Assembly (NCBI RefSeq): GCF_014490485.1
Contig: NZ_JACTVA010000007.1
Coordinates: forward strand, 86,780 to 150,779
DNA length: 64,000 bases
Direction: 5' to 3'
Origin: Teichococcus aerophilus
GTDB taxonomy: Bacteria; Pseudomonadota; Alphaproteobacteria; Acetobacterales; Acetobacteraceae
Position numbers and translations under genes: made by a program. Below, piece after piece: positions 18,310 through 26,737 of this stretch (the first letter of the stretch is position 1; every line of letters starts with the position of its first letter). Below the pieces are notes generated by a model. The model had not been told where the DNA came from, did not search any database, and saw only the letters and a list, made by a program, of their open reading frames with translations.

Positions 18310-18676
18310 CTTGCCCTCCGTACCCGCGCCTTATGCTCCTAGCGCATTCACGGCGGTATCGGATAGCCGGAAGGCCACGGTTTCCGGGACAGCCCATCCA
18401 GGCACGGACATGGCCAGCGCGGCTGAAGCTGAAGTACTCAGTTGCCTTGGCGCAGGCCAAGCGAAGGCGAAGCCGATCCCGCGGCCACGAATCGGCCACC
18501 AAGCGTGCCACCAGGCACATTTTGTCTTCGCAAAAATGGCTGCGTTCAAGCGAATCATAGCTTCTACTTCGCCGTACTGGACTCGATACTTTCATTTTCC
18601 GCTTAAACCAGATGCGTCCGCGTCAGTTACACCGAAGTCGCGGCAGAGGATCGCGGCCCTTCAACAGGAGATCGAT
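18310..18676. promoter_or_regulatory. Divergent intergenic region
   Basis: This 367-nt gap carries the promoters of the CheR-PAS gene (minus) and the KGG protein gene (plus). Its right half (about 18520-18640) is clearly AT-richer than the surroundings, as expected for a promoter. I looked for the alphaproteobacterial stress promoter GGAAC-N16/17-GTT and did not find it. No gene is supported here. Confidence 0.4.
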
Positions 18677-19027
18677 ATGACGCAGGACAATCGTGGCTTC
18701 GCCGGCATGGACGAGAAGAAGCAGCGCGAGATCGCATCCCAGGGCGGCCAGAGCGTGCCGGCTGAGAAGCGCAGCTTCTCCCAGGACCCGCAGCTTGCCG
18801 CAGAGGCCGGCCGTAAGGGCGGGGAAAGCGTGCCGGCCGAGAAGCGCAGCTTCTCCCAGGACCCGGAACTGGCGGCCGAGGCCGGTCGTAAAGGTGGCGA
18901 GGCCAGCCACGGCGGCGGCGGTGGATCGCAGGGCAGCCAGTCCGGCGGCAACTTCGCCCAGGACCGCGAGAAGGCCAGCGAAGCCGGCCGCAAGGGTGGC
19001 GAGAACAGCCACGGCGGCCGCAGCTAG
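18677..19027 (+). CDS. KGG-repeat stress-induced protein
   Basis: A 116-residue, highly charged, Gly-rich protein built from KGG motifs (pfam KGG, stress-induced bacterial acidophilic repeat; related to YciG and ConJ). A 25-residue unit running from SVPAEKRSFSQDP to AAEAGRKGGE occurs twice in tandem (75-nt period, 18752 and 18827), with related shorter copies on both sides. Such proteins are thought to be disordered and induced in stationary phase or by desiccation; their biochemistry is unknown. AGGAG lies 7 nt before the ATG. It is followed by a hairpin and the manganese catalase gene, consistent with a stress regulon. Confidence 0.88.
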   Translation: MTQDNRGFAGMDEKKQREIASQGGQSVPAEKRSFSQDPQLAAEAGRKGGESVPAEKRSFSQDPELAAEAGRKGGEASHGGGGGSQGSQSGGNFAQDREKASEAGRKGGENSHGGRS

Positions 19028-19076
19028 AGGCGGCCCCTGGGGGGGCATACTCGCCCCCACGGGCTCGTCAGCCTGA

Positions 19077-19096
19077 CATGCCGGCCCGCCGGCATG
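19077..19096. terminator. Short hairpin after KGG gene
   Basis: CATGCCGG and CCGGCATG pair exactly around a 4-nt CCCG loop, about 50 nt after the KGG stop codon and before the catalase leader. There is no T-tract, so it is a possible terminator or mRNA-stability hairpin only. Confidence 0.4.
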
Positions 19097-19222
19097 CAGC
19101 GCTGGCGGGCAGCGTAACTTTTCCATTGCAGGTCACGGCCCCCGGTCCAGTTCCCTGGCCCGGAGCACGGCCGCGCCGGCAGTCCCCACCTCCACCGCCC
19201 CACCTTCACTGAGGGAGACACC

Positions 19223-20095
19223 ATGTATTTTCACGACAAGCGGCTTCAGTACCCGGTCCAGGTGACAACGCCGGACCCCCTGTTCGCGCGGCAATTGCAG
19301 CAGGCGATCGGCGGGATCGAGGGCGAGATCCGCGTCTGCCTTCAGTATTTCTTCCAGGCCTGGGGCGCCCGGGCGAAGGACCATAAGTTCCGTGACATGC
19401 TGCTGCACACGGCCACGGAGGAAATCGGCCATATCGAGATGCTGGCCACCGCGGTCGCGCTCAACCTGCAGAACGCCCCGCTGACGCTGCAGGAAACCGC
19501 GGCCCAGGCCAACCCGGTGGTGAATGCGGTAATGGGCGGGGAGCGGCCGCGCCACATGGTGGAAGGCATGCTGCACCAGCATCTGCTGTCCTCCGGCCTC
19601 GCGGCGATGCCGGTGAACTCCGACGGCATTCCCTTCGACTGTTCGCACATCTATGCCAGCGGCAACCTGGCGGCTGACATGTATGCGAACGTCACGGCGG
19701 AGGCGACGGGCCGCACCCTGGCCGTGCGGCTGTACAACGCGGCGCACGACCCGGGCATGAAGGACATGCTGAGCTTCCTGATCGCGCGCGATACCATGCA
19801 CCAGCAGCAATGGCTGGCCGCGATCGAGGAAATGGGCGGCCCCGCCGTGCTGCCGATTCCGGATAGCTTCGACCAGTCGCTGGAGAAGCAGGAATTCAGC
19901 TATGTCTACATGGGCACCGAGGCCAGCGGCATGTCGCCGCCCGAAGGGCGCTTCAACACCGGTCCCTCCATCGACGGCAAGGGCACCTTCTCCACCATGC
20001 AGTCCATCCCGATGGGCGCGGAGCCGATGCTCGGTCCGGCGCGCGATGGTTCGGGCGCGCAGCGCAAGCAAATGGACGATCCGTCCGCGCCCTGA
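19223..20095 (+). CDS. Manganese (non-heme) catalase
   Basis: A 290-residue dimanganese catalase (Mn_catalase, ferritin-like fold). The metal-binding helices are visible: GGIEGEIRVCLQYFFQ with Glu35, TATEEIGHIEML with Glu66/67 and His70, and the second pair in YANVTAEATGRTLAVRLY and ARDTMHQQQW. It disproportionates hydrogen peroxide in the cytoplasm without heme or iron. The ATG is preceded by GAGGGAGACACC. It follows the KGG gene on the same strand and faces the DUF1264 gene; a hairpin separates these convergent genes. Confidence 0.93.
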   Translation: MYFHDKRLQYPVQVTTPDPLFARQLQQAIGGIEGEIRVCLQYFFQAWGARAKDHKFRDMLLHTATEEIGHIEMLATAVALNLQNAPLTLQETAAQANPVVNAVMGGERPRHMVEGMLHQHLLSSGLAAMPVNSDGIPFDCSHIYASGNLAADMYANVTAEATGRTLAVRLYNAAHDPGMKDMLSFLIARDTMHQQQWLAAIEEMGGPAVLPIPDSFDQSLEKQEFSYVYMGTEASGMSPPEGRFNTGPSIDGKGTFSTMQSIPMGAEPMLGPARDGSGAQRKQMDDPSAP

Positions 20096-20110
20096 GCACA
20101 CCCCGCTCTC

Positions 20111-20142
20111 CGCTGCATTCCGCCCGGCGGGCGGATGCAGCG
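20111..20142. terminator. Bidirectional hairpin between catalase and DUF1264 genes
   Basis: CGCTGCAT-t-CCGCCC pairs with GGGCGGATGCAGCG over 14 bp with one bulged T and a GGC loop. It lies 15 nt after the catalase stop and 13 nt after the DUF1264 stop on the other strand, so it can serve both. Confidence 0.65.
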
Positions 20143-20155
20143 GGCGCGGCCCTTC

Positions 20156-20944
20156 CTATGTCCGGTTCTTCACCGGCACCGTATGCAACGTCATTTGCGG
20201 CGTCTGCCCACTCTCCCAGGTATTGGCGCCGGCGGCAGGTTGCGGCACCGGAATTTCGGCGCGCGCCTGACGTTTCTCCTGCATGGACACGCCCAGCTTC
20301 TTGTCCCGCGCGGCGATAGCGTTCGGGTCCAGCTGGCCATCCCGGGTAAAGCCCATCATCAATTGCGGAATACCCAGCGGCAGCGTATCGCCACGGTCGA
20401 CCTGCCACATATGCCAGGTCTTGCCGTAGGTCGTCGCCAGCATCTGCATGGCGGTGGTCTCGATCTTGTCGGGAATGCCGGGCATGACGAGAAGGCCGGA
20501 GGTCGTCTCGTAGTGATGGCTGTGCCACAGCTTCTTCTCATCATCCGGCAAGCCGTTGAACAGCCGTTCGGAGATGATGTACTCCACGCCGATCAGCCTG
20601 GCGTCAGGCTCGTTGGAATCGAAGATCGTGCACTGGTGCATGTCCTCGGTCAGATGCGTGCAGAAATGATACGCCTCGACCGGCCGGCCCATGTCGTCCG
20701 CATAGAAGTGGAAGCCGTTCAGGTAGAGGTTCATGGCATTCAGCGGTGCCTTGGTCTGCAGCACCGCGGCGCCTTCGCTGAGCAACTGGCTGCGGTGCGA
20801 GGGCCGTTCTCCCGCCACCTGCGGCGATGGGCCATGGCCCTGCGCGTGGGCCCTGCCGCAGAGGCACGCGACAGCCGCGGATGCCGCGCCGGCCAGCAGG
20901 CTGGTATTGAGCCGCCGCCGGCCCGCATTCTTCAGTCGGTTCAT
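20156..20944 (-). CDS. DUF1264 (oil-body-associated-like) exported protein
   Basis: A 262-residue protein of the DUF1264 family, whose plant members are oil body-associated proteins. Recognisable segments are YLNGFHFY...VEAYHFCTHLTEDMHQCTIFDS and LWHSHHYET. The N-terminus has GRRRLNTSLLAGAASAAVAC, a twin-arginine-like signal peptide ending near AHA-Q, so it is probably exported, unlike the plant proteins. I chose the ATG with GAGG 6 nt upstream rather than the first ATG at 20959, which has no ribosome site. Function is unknown in bacteria; convergence with catalase suggests but does not prove a stress role. Confidence 0.8.
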   Translation of the reverse strand: MNRLKNAGRRRLNTSLLAGAASAAVACLCGRAHAQGHGPSPQVAGERPSHRSQLLSEGAAVLQTKAPLNAMNLYLNGFHFYADDMGRPVEAYHFCTHLTEDMHQCTIFDSNEPDARLIGVEYIISERLFNGLPDDEKKLWHSHHYETTSGLLVMPGIPDKIETTAMQMLATTYGKTWHMWQVDRGDTLPLGIPQLMMGFTRDGQLDPNAIAARDKKLGVSMQEKRQARAEIPVPQPAAGANTWESGQTPQMTLHTVPVKNRT

Positions 20945-21233
20945 CGCCATCCTCATCATGCTGTCGTGGAGATGGCGCCTCTGCCTGCCATCCCCTTATG
21001 TCGAACAGCATCATCGGCGGCAGGTTCGGCCACTTTTTTCCCGGCGCGGAAGAACGTCATCAAGAACAGCCATGGCAGCGTCTACCAGCTCGGTGCAATC
21101 CACCCTGACGCACCGTTTGCCTCGTCGTCCTCCGCCAAGCGCTCAACGGCCTGCCTGACCAGCCTTGCGCAACCTGGGCCGCTGCCAAAGGGTTCGTGCC
21201 TGCAGGCAGCACCCACGCAAGGGCCGCGCGACC

Positions 21234-22280
21234 ATGACCGACACACCACAGGCGAATGCGCATTCCGCTCACCACGGCGCCGGTGATCGGCCCCCTGGTC
21301 GGACGGCCGTTCCCATTCACCGTCTGCGCCGGGCGGGAAGGGCACGCAGCGTGCTGAGGCATCGCGGGCGCCGCCGGTGGCTGTGGCCTGCCGCCGCTTG
21401 CATGGTCGTACTGGCCGGCCTGGGCGCCTGGTTCCTCTCCGCGCCACGGCCGGCATTCTCTCAGGATCAGGCTGGTCTTTTCGAAGGGGGCGATGCCGCG
21501 CGGGGGCGCATCGTCTTCGCCATGGGGGATTGCGCGTCCTGCCACGCCAGCCCCGGGCAGCCGGACCGGCTTCGCCTGGGCGGTGGCATGACACTTGCCG
21601 GGCCCGTCGGCTTCTTCCGCCCGCCCAACATCTCGCCCCATCCGGTGGATGGCATCGGGCGCTGGCAGGGTGTCGATCTGGCCAATGCCCTGATGTCCGG
21701 CGTCTCGCCCGACGGCCGGCACTACTACCCGGCGCTGCCGTATGTCGCATACGCCCGAATGCAGCCGGGCGACGTTGCAGATCTCATGGCCTATCTCCGC
21801 ACCCTGCCACCCGTCTCCGGCCGCCCGCCGGATCACGACGTGCCGTTCCCCTTCACCATCCGGCGCGCCATCGGCTTCTGGAAACTGCTGTTCCTCGACC
21901 GCACGCCCATTGAGGCCGATAGCAGCCGGGACGCCAGTTGGAATCGCGGGCGCTACCTGGTCGAGGCCCTGGGCCACTGCGTCGAATGCCACGGCACCCG
22001 CAACCTGGCGGGCTCGGTGAAATCCTCCACCCGCTACGCCGGTGGGCCGGACCAGGAAGGCACCGGCTTCATCCCCAATATCACCCCCACCGGCATCGGC
22101 CATTGGTCCCGTGATGACCTCGTCGAATTGCTGACCAGCGGCCGCACCCCCGATGGCCGGCGCGTCGCGTCCTCCATGGCCGACGTCGTCATCAACACCG
22201 CCTCGCTGCCGCTCTCCGACCGCCAGGCCATCGCTGACTACGTGCTCTCTCTTCCAGCCCGGCCAACGCCGCATCCCTGA
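21234..22280 (+). CDS. Membrane-anchored diheme cytochrome c
   Basis: A 348-residue protein with one N-terminal transmembrane anchor (about 50-70) and two c-type heme sites, C100-x2-C103-H104 and C249-x2-C252-H253, in a periplasmic domain. The surrounding NISPHPVDGIG and NITPTGIGHWSRDD segments are typical of cytochrome subunits of membrane alcohol, aldehyde or gluconate dehydrogenases. No dehydrogenase subunit is adjacent. The plus-strand gene ends at a terminator-like repeat, facing the oxidase operon; electron transfer to that oxidase is plausible only by location. Start ATG at 21234 has AAGGG about 11 nt upstream. Confidence 0.85.
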   Translation: MTDTPQANAHSAHHGAGDRPPGRTAVPIHRLRRAGRARSVLRHRGRRRWLWPAAACMVVLAGLGAWFLSAPRPAFSQDQAGLFEGGDAARGRIVFAMGDCASCHASPGQPDRLRLGGGMTLAGPVGFFRPPNISPHPVDGIGRWQGVDLANALMSGVSPDGRHYYPALPYVAYARMQPGDVADLMAYLRTLPPVSGRPPDHDVPFPFTIRRAIGFWKLLFLDRTPIEADSSRDASWNRGRYLVEALGHCVECHGTRNLAGSVKSSTRYAGGPDQEGTGFIPNITPTGIGHWSRDDLVELLTSGRTPDGRRVASSMADVVINTASLPLSDRQAIADYVLSLPARPTPHP

Positions 22281-22294
22281 ACTGGGGGGGGGGG

Positions 22295-22334
22295 AGGCCG
22301 GGGAAGGAATTCCCCAGACCCCATCTTTTCTCTG
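22295..22334 (+). terminator. GGAATTCC terminator repeat, copy 1
   Basis: Core GGGGAAGGAATTCCCC at 22300-22315 forms a GGGGAA/TTCCCC stem with a GGAA loop, followed by AGACCCCATCTTTTCTCTG. It lies 15 nt after the diheme cytochrome gene, oriented to end it. It belongs to a six-copy family in this window. Confidence 0.7.
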
Positions 22335-22459
22335 CGTGTTGGCGGTGCGCTTTGAATAAGGACGGGCCGTTTTTGTGACTATCGGCCTGCGGGCGAACCG
22401 TCGGTCCAGCGTGTCCGGTACCGCGATTTCAGATCAGCCGACCCCGCCCCACCCACGCG

Positions 22460-22510
22460 CAAAAACTCGAAAAAAGAAAAGAAGGGGCCTGGGGAATTCC
22501 TTCCCCATCC
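22460..22510 (-). terminator. GGAATTCC terminator repeat, copy 2
   Basis: Read on the minus strand the core (22491-22506) is followed by AGGCCCCTTCTTTTCTTTTT and then TCGAGTTTTTGCG. It sits 30 nt beyond the stop of the minus-strand cytochrome c gene and faces copy 1. Confidence 0.75.
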
Positions 22511-22539
22511 TTGCAGCCTCAAGCTCAGGAAGCGGCCTC

Positions 22540-23052
22540 TCAGTGGGCGTACAGATACGCCGCGACATCCCGCGCCTCGGCTTCGCCGATGCCGCTGGCC
22601 GGCATGGCGGTGCCCGGAGAATAGCGGCGTGGGTCGACAATCCAGGCCACCAGGTTCTCAGCCGTGTTCGGGAGCACGCCGCCCACATAGACGCGTTGCC
22701 GCAAGCCGGCCAAAGGCGGGGCCACGCGGCCATCGGCGCCCGGTACGCCCGGCACGGTGTGGCAGCCGCTGCAGCCGTAGCGGATCAGCAGCTCCGGCGC
22801 CCGGCGCGGTTCGCCGGAGGTCAGGGCACGGGCGACGGCCTCGGCCTGGGTGGAGAGCTGATACTGCCGCCAGAAGACGGCGCCGCCCACCAGCAGGGCG
22901 GAAACGCCCAGGCCCAGCACCAGCGGCAGCAAGGGCAGCCGGGCAGGTCCGAGGGGCGGCGACTGCGCCTGGCGGCCGCGCCACCAGCCCACGGCCAGCA
23001 CCGGCAGCACGGCCGCGGCCAGGCGCAGCAGCCTAACGCGCGCGGAGGGCAT
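22540..23052 (-). CDS. Membrane cytochrome c (distal gene of oxidase operon)
   Basis: A 170-residue cytochrome with two N-terminal hydrophobic segments (about 8-25 and 42-62) and one heme c site C94-x2-C97-H98; the axial Met is likely in GTAMPASG near the C-terminus. It resembles small class I cytochromes linked to terminal oxidases. The ATG has GGAGG 7-8 nt upstream and overlaps the end of ctaG by 20 nt, so it is the last gene of the oxidase operon. Likely role: passing electrons from the bc1 complex or quinol side to the CuA/heme c subunit. Confidence 0.85.
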   Translation of the reverse strand: MPSARVRLLRLAAAVLPVLAVGWWRGRQAQSPPLGPARLPLLPLVLGLGVSALLVGGAVFWRQYQLSTQAEAVARALTSGEPRRAPELLIRYGCSGCHTVPGVPGADGRVAPPLAGLRQRVYVGGVLPNTAENLVAWIVDPRRYSPGTAMPASGIGEAEARDVAAYLYAH

Positions 23053-23929
23053 CGCCCGGCCTCCATCCACGGCTGGATCGGCGGACCCAGCGTGACACCA
23101 TCGTCAGCATCACGGCGGCATAGACGGTGCCGCCCGGCACCCACATGACCAGACCTGCAATCTGCTGGTCCTCCAGCGCCGTCAGTCCCCACAGGGCGGC
23201 ATGCGCGGTCTGCTGCGTATAGAGCACGCGGGGTGAGAAGGTGAGCAGCGCGCCCAGCACGCCGGTATGCACCATGGTGATGAACAGGTGGCCGGCGGCG
23301 GCGGCCGGGTGCGCCCGGCGCAGCAGCGCCCACCAGAACAACAGCCCGCTGAGCAGGAAGCTGAGATGCTGCGCGCGGTGCAGCCCCACATGCGTCACCG
23401 TGGCGTCGAACAACGGCGGCATGTGCCAGACCCAGATGGCCAGCCCATGCAGGATCGTCGCCGTAGCCGGCAGGCTCAGCCAACGCCACAGGCCGCCCCG
23501 TGCCGCACCGGCCAGCCGGCGGCGCAGGCGGTCGGGGAAGGCCCACAGCGCCGCGCCCAGCGGCCGCCCGGCCACCAGCAGCGGTGCCGCCACCACCATG
23601 ACGATTTCATGTTCGATCATATGCGCGGTGAACAGGTGCTCACCCCACCAGTGCAGTGGGGAGACCAGTGCACCGGCCAGTGCCAGCCAGCCGGCCACGT
23701 ATAGCGCCAACTGCCAGTAGCGCACGCCGCGCCCCATCCCGGCCCGGCGCCATAGCCGCGCGGTGCCGCACAGATATAGCGCCGCCGCCAGCATCAGCGG
23801 CAGCATGATCCAGGGGTCGAAGCTCCAGGCAGGCGCATCGCCATGCGGGTCCGCGCCATGCGCCCAGACACTGGCGGGCGCGAGCAGCGCCAGGCAGAGC
23901 GAGAGGAGAGCGGGGCCTAGCGTTCGCAT
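23033..23929 (-). CDS. ctaG: CtaG/Caa3-type oxidase assembly membrane protein
   Basis: A 298-residue polytopic protein of the caa3_CtaG family (PF09678-like), distinct from the Cox11-type CtaG. Features: N-terminal signal/hydrophobic stretch, about seven further helices, and conserved ligand-rich segments AHMIEHEIVMV, IWVWHMPPLFD, HRAQHLSFLLSG and EDQQIAGLVMW. In Bacillus, CtaG of this kind is needed for active caa3 oxidase, probably for copper insertion. It overlaps its neighbours on both sides (13 and 20 nt), placing it firmly in the oxidase operon. Confidence 0.88.
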   Translation of the reverse strand: MRTLGPALLSLCLALLAPASVWAHGADPHGDAPAWSFDPWIMLPLMLAAALYLCGTARLWRRAGMGRGVRYWQLALYVAGWLALAGALVSPLHWWGEHLFTAHMIEHEIVMVVAAPLLVAGRPLGAALWAFPDRLRRRLAGAARGGLWRWLSLPATATILHGLAIWVWHMPPLFDATVTHVGLHRAQHLSFLLSGLLFWWALLRRAHPAAAAGHLFITMVHTGVLGALLTFSPRVLYTQQTAHAALWGLTALEDQQIAGLVMWVPGGTVYAAVMLTMVSRWVRRSSRGWRPGDALRAR

Positions 23930-24231
23930 CCGGTCAGCATCCAGCCGGCCAGACCCTGCAACAGCAAGGCGAGGGTGAACACCACGGCCAGCCCGGCCCC
24001 CACGCGCAGCACAAAGCCGGCGGCCCCCCGCCGGCCCGCGGCGCTGCGCCAGGCCAGCCAGCCCCCCGCCACGGCCAGGATGGCTGCCAGGCACGGCAGC
24101 CAGAAGCTGCCGCGCCAGGCGTGGCCGCAATCGGCGTAAGGCAGCACCTGCCCCAGTTGCACGGATGCTATCCACAGCACCGGCGCCGCCAGCAGGCCAC
24201 AGACGCCCATCCACAGTCGCGGCGCGGTCAC
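23917..24231 (-). CDS. Small two- to three-helix membrane protein of oxidase operon
   Basis: A 104-residue hydrophobic protein with three apparent transmembrane segments (about 8-25, 36-54 and 68-92) and few polar motifs. Its GTG start overlaps the TGA of the subunit III gene (GTGA), and its end overlaps ctaG by 13 nt, so it is translationally coupled on both sides. I do not recognise a family. By position it could be a small oxidase subunit (a subunit IV- or CoxP-like piece) or an assembly helper. The region is easily missed because a longer frame runs through it. Confidence 0.7.
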   Translation of the reverse strand: MTAPRLWMGVCGLLAAPVLWIASVQLGQVLPYADCGHAWRGSFWLPCLAAILAVAGGWLAWRSAAGRRGAAGFVLRVGAGLAVVFTLALLLQGLAGWMLTGCER

Positions 24232-24830
24232 AGCCGGGGAATCCCGTACAGGCAGGCGTAGATCGGCAGCCAGGTCAGCACGACGAAATTCCAGTACATC
24301 GCGCCATCCTGCACGTCGCCGAAGCGGCGCGGGTTGTCGGCGTGGCGCGTGAACATCAGCGCCGCCAGCACATAGGTTTCCAGCAGGTCGGTCAGGATAT
24401 GGGTGGTGTGCAGCCCCAGCAGCATCCATACGGCGGAGCCATAGGCGTTGCTGTCCCACGACACATCCAGCGCCATGAACTCCCACACCCGCAGCACCAG
24501 CGGCGCGGTGCCAAACACCGCCATGATCAGCAGCCCCGCCCGCACCTTGCGCAGGTCCCGCGCCGCCGCCCAGCGGGAGAGCAGGACATTGGGCACCAGG
24601 CTGGCCAGCAGCAACAGCGTCACGCCCGTGCCGGGGCCCCATTCCGGCGGCGGTGCCTCGATCGGCCAGGCCGGCGCCAGGCTGCCGAGATAGAGATAGA
24701 CGCTGATCATCAGCGCGAAGCCCGTGCCCTCGATCAGCATGAAGGCCACGGTGCCCCACCAGGTCAGGCTGGCGGTGCCGCTGCCGTTCATCGGCAGGTC
24801 GGAGAGATCGACGACGACGTCCTGCTTCAC
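24228..24830 (-). CDS. coxC: Cytochrome c oxidase subunit III
   Basis: A 200-residue COX3-family protein, short for the family, as in subunit III of many bacterial caa3- and bo3-type oxidases (five helices). Diagnostic are the FMLIEGTGFALMISVYLYLG and LHTTHILTDLLETYVLA segments. Start is GTG overlapping the subunit I stop (GTGA), with AAGGAGGAGG just upstream. Subunit III stabilises the active site of subunit I and does not bind redox metals. Confidence 0.88.
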   Translation of the reverse strand: MKQDVVVDLSDLPMNGSGTASLTWWGTVAFMLIEGTGFALMISVYLYLGSLAPAWPIEAPPPEWGPGTGVTLLLLASLVPNVLLSRWAAARDLRKVRAGLLIMAVFGTAPLVLRVWEFMALDVSWDSNAYGSAVWMLLGLHTTHILTDLLETYVLAALMFTRHADNPRRFGDVQDGAMYWNFVVLTWLPIYACLYGIPRL

Positions 24831-26737
24831 GATTCCTCCTCCTTCCTGCCGCCCGGCCAGAACCAGCCGATCAGCGCGATGGTCACCGGCACCGCGCCCC
24901 ACACCACAGCCCAAGGCGTCAGGATGGAACCCAGCAGCAGCGCCGTGGTGGCAAGCGCGGACCACAGCGGCCAGATGGTCGGGCGGGGCGAGGATTCGCG
25001 GGCTTCCGGCAACGCACCGCCCACCGTCGTCACCAGCAATTCCCGCCGGTCCACGCGCAGGCCGCCGGCCACCGGCAGCACGCCGTCATCCTCCCACAGC
25101 GGGTTCGCGCTCCGCACCACCGGCAGGCGGGCGAAATTGTAGCTGGGGGGCGGGGATGCGGTGGCCCATTCCAGCGTCGCCGCGCCCCAGGGGTTGTCGC
25201 CGGCGGGCTCGCCATGGCGGGCGGAGCGGACGGCGTCGTAGAAGAACAGCAGGAACCCGGCCGCCAGCACCACGGCGCTCAGGCTGACGAACAGGTTCAG
25301 CCCGCCCCAGCCCATGTCCAGCTGGTAGGTATAGACGCGGCGCGGCATGCCGAGCAGCCCCAGCACATGCATGGGGAAGAAGGTGAAGTTGAAGGCCGCG
25401 AACAGCAGCCCGGCCACCCACTTGCCGACCCGCTCGCTCATCATCCGCCCGGTGAACTTCGGGAACCAGTAGTACACGCCGCCCAGCAGCGGAAACACCG
25501 CGCCGCCGACCAGCACGTAGTGGAAATGCGCGACGACGAAGTAGCTGTCGTGCAGCTGCGTATCCAGCGGTACGGAGGCGACCATCACTCCCGTCATGCC
25601 GCCCATGATGAAGGTGAAGAAGAAGGCCAGGATGAACAGGAACGGCGTGCGGTAGACCGGGCGGCCGTACCAGATGGTCGCCAGCCAGCAGAAGATCTGG
25701 ATGCCGCTGGGCAGCGCGATCGCCATGCTGGACGCGGTGAAGAAGCTTTCCCCCAGGCGCGGCAGCCCGGTGGTGAACATGTGGTGCACCCACAGGCCGA
25801 AGGAGAGGATACCGACACTGACCATCGCCAGCACCAGCGGCAGATAGCCAAAGATCGGCCGGCGGACGAAGGTGGGCAGGATGGAGGAGATCATGCCCAC
25901 CGCGGGCAGGAAGATGATGTAGACCTCGGGGTGGCCGAAGAACCAGAACAGGTGCTGCCACAACAGCACGTCCCCGCCCTCCGCCGGGTTGAAGAAATGC
26001 GTGCCCACCAGCCGGTCCAGGATCAGCGCCGTGCTGGCCACCATCACCGCCGGCATCGCCATGATGATGATGAAGGACGTCACCAGCATGGCCCAGACGA
26101 ACAGCGGAATGCGGTCCAGCGACATGCCCGGCGCGCGCTGCTTCAGCACGGTCACGACGATCTCCACCGCCACCGCAAGCGCGGAGATCTCGGTGAAGGT
26201 GATCATCTGCGCCCAGATATCCACGCGCTTGCCGGCGCCGTATTGCGGCCCGGCCAGCGGCACATAGGCGAACCAGCCGATATCGGGCCCCATATCCACC
26301 AGGAACGCGCCCCACAGCAGGATGCCGCCGACCAGGTACATCCAGTAGGAAAACGCGTTGAGCCGCGGGAAGGCGATGTTGCGCGTGCCCACCATCAGCG
26401 GCACCAGGTACACCGCCATCGCCTCCATCACCGGCACGGCGAAGAGGAACATCATGCTGGTGCCATGCACGGTGAAGATCTGGTTGTAGAGGTCCGGCGT
26501 CAGCACGCGGCTTTCCGGCCGCGCCAATTGCCAGCGCATCAGCAGCGCCAGCACGCCACCGAAGGCCAGGAACACGAAGGCCGTGGCGATGTAGCGCCGG
26601 CCAATGACCTTGTGGTCCACCGTCGCCAGCGCGCCCCAGACGCCGCGCGGCGTGTCCCACACCCGGCGCAGGGCGGCGTCCAGCGGCGCGTCGGCCAGGT
26701 CGGTATCCCGCTGGTCGTCCTGGATGCGCGCGCTCAT
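24827..26737 (-). CDS. coxA: Cytochrome c oxidase subunit I with altered proton-channel residues
   Basis: A 636-residue heme-copper oxidase subunit I with the expected helices and metal ligands: TVHGTSMMF, GHPEVY (His269, Glu271, Tyr273), HHMFTTG and HFHYVLVGG. Two canonical positions are changed: the D-channel entrance Asp (Rhodobacter D132, in PDMAFPRLNN) is Asn120 in RNIAFPRLNA, and the K-channel Lys (Rhodobacter K362, in TGIKIFSW) is Gln347 in SGIQIFCW. An extra hydrophilic and two-helix C-terminal stretch follows residue about 540. ATGA overlap with the subunit II gene fixes the start. It reduces oxygen to water; whether it pumps protons is open. Confidence 0.93.
   Translation of the reverse strand: MSARIQDDQRDTDLADAPLDAALRRVWDTPRGVWGALATVDHKVIGRRYIATAFVFLAFGGVLALLMRWQLARPESRVLTPDLYNQIFTVHGTSMMFLFAVPVMEAMAVYLVPLMVGTRNIAFPRLNAFSYWMYLVGGILLWGAFLVDMGPDIGWFAYVPLAGPQYGAGKRVDIWAQMITFTEISALAVAVEIVVTVLKQRAPGMSLDRIPLFVWAMLVTSFIIIMAMPAVMVASTALILDRLVGTHFFNPAEGGDVLLWQHLFWFFGHPEVYIIFLPAVGMISSILPTFVRRPIFGYLPLVLAMVSVGILSFGLWVHHMFTTGLPRLGESFFTASSMAIALPSGIQIFCWLATIWYGRPVYRTPFLFILAFFFTFIMGGMTGVMVASVPLDTQLHDSYFVVAHFHYVLVGGAVFPLLGGVYYWFPKFTGRMMSERVGKWVAGLLFAAFNFTFFPMHVLGLLGMPRRVYTYQLDMGWGGLNLFVSLSAVVLAAGFLLFFYDAVRSARHGEPAGDNPWGAATLEWATASPPPSYNFARLPVVRSANPLWEDDGVLPVAGGLRVDRRELLVTTVGGALPEARESSPRPTIWPLWSALATTALLLGSILTPWAVVWGAVPVTIALIGWFWPGGRKEEES

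Noticed and set aside
18310..19222. EcfG-type general stress promoters before the KGG and catalase genes
   Set aside because: I looked for GGAAC with GTT 16-17 nt downstream and found no acceptable match, nor before dps.
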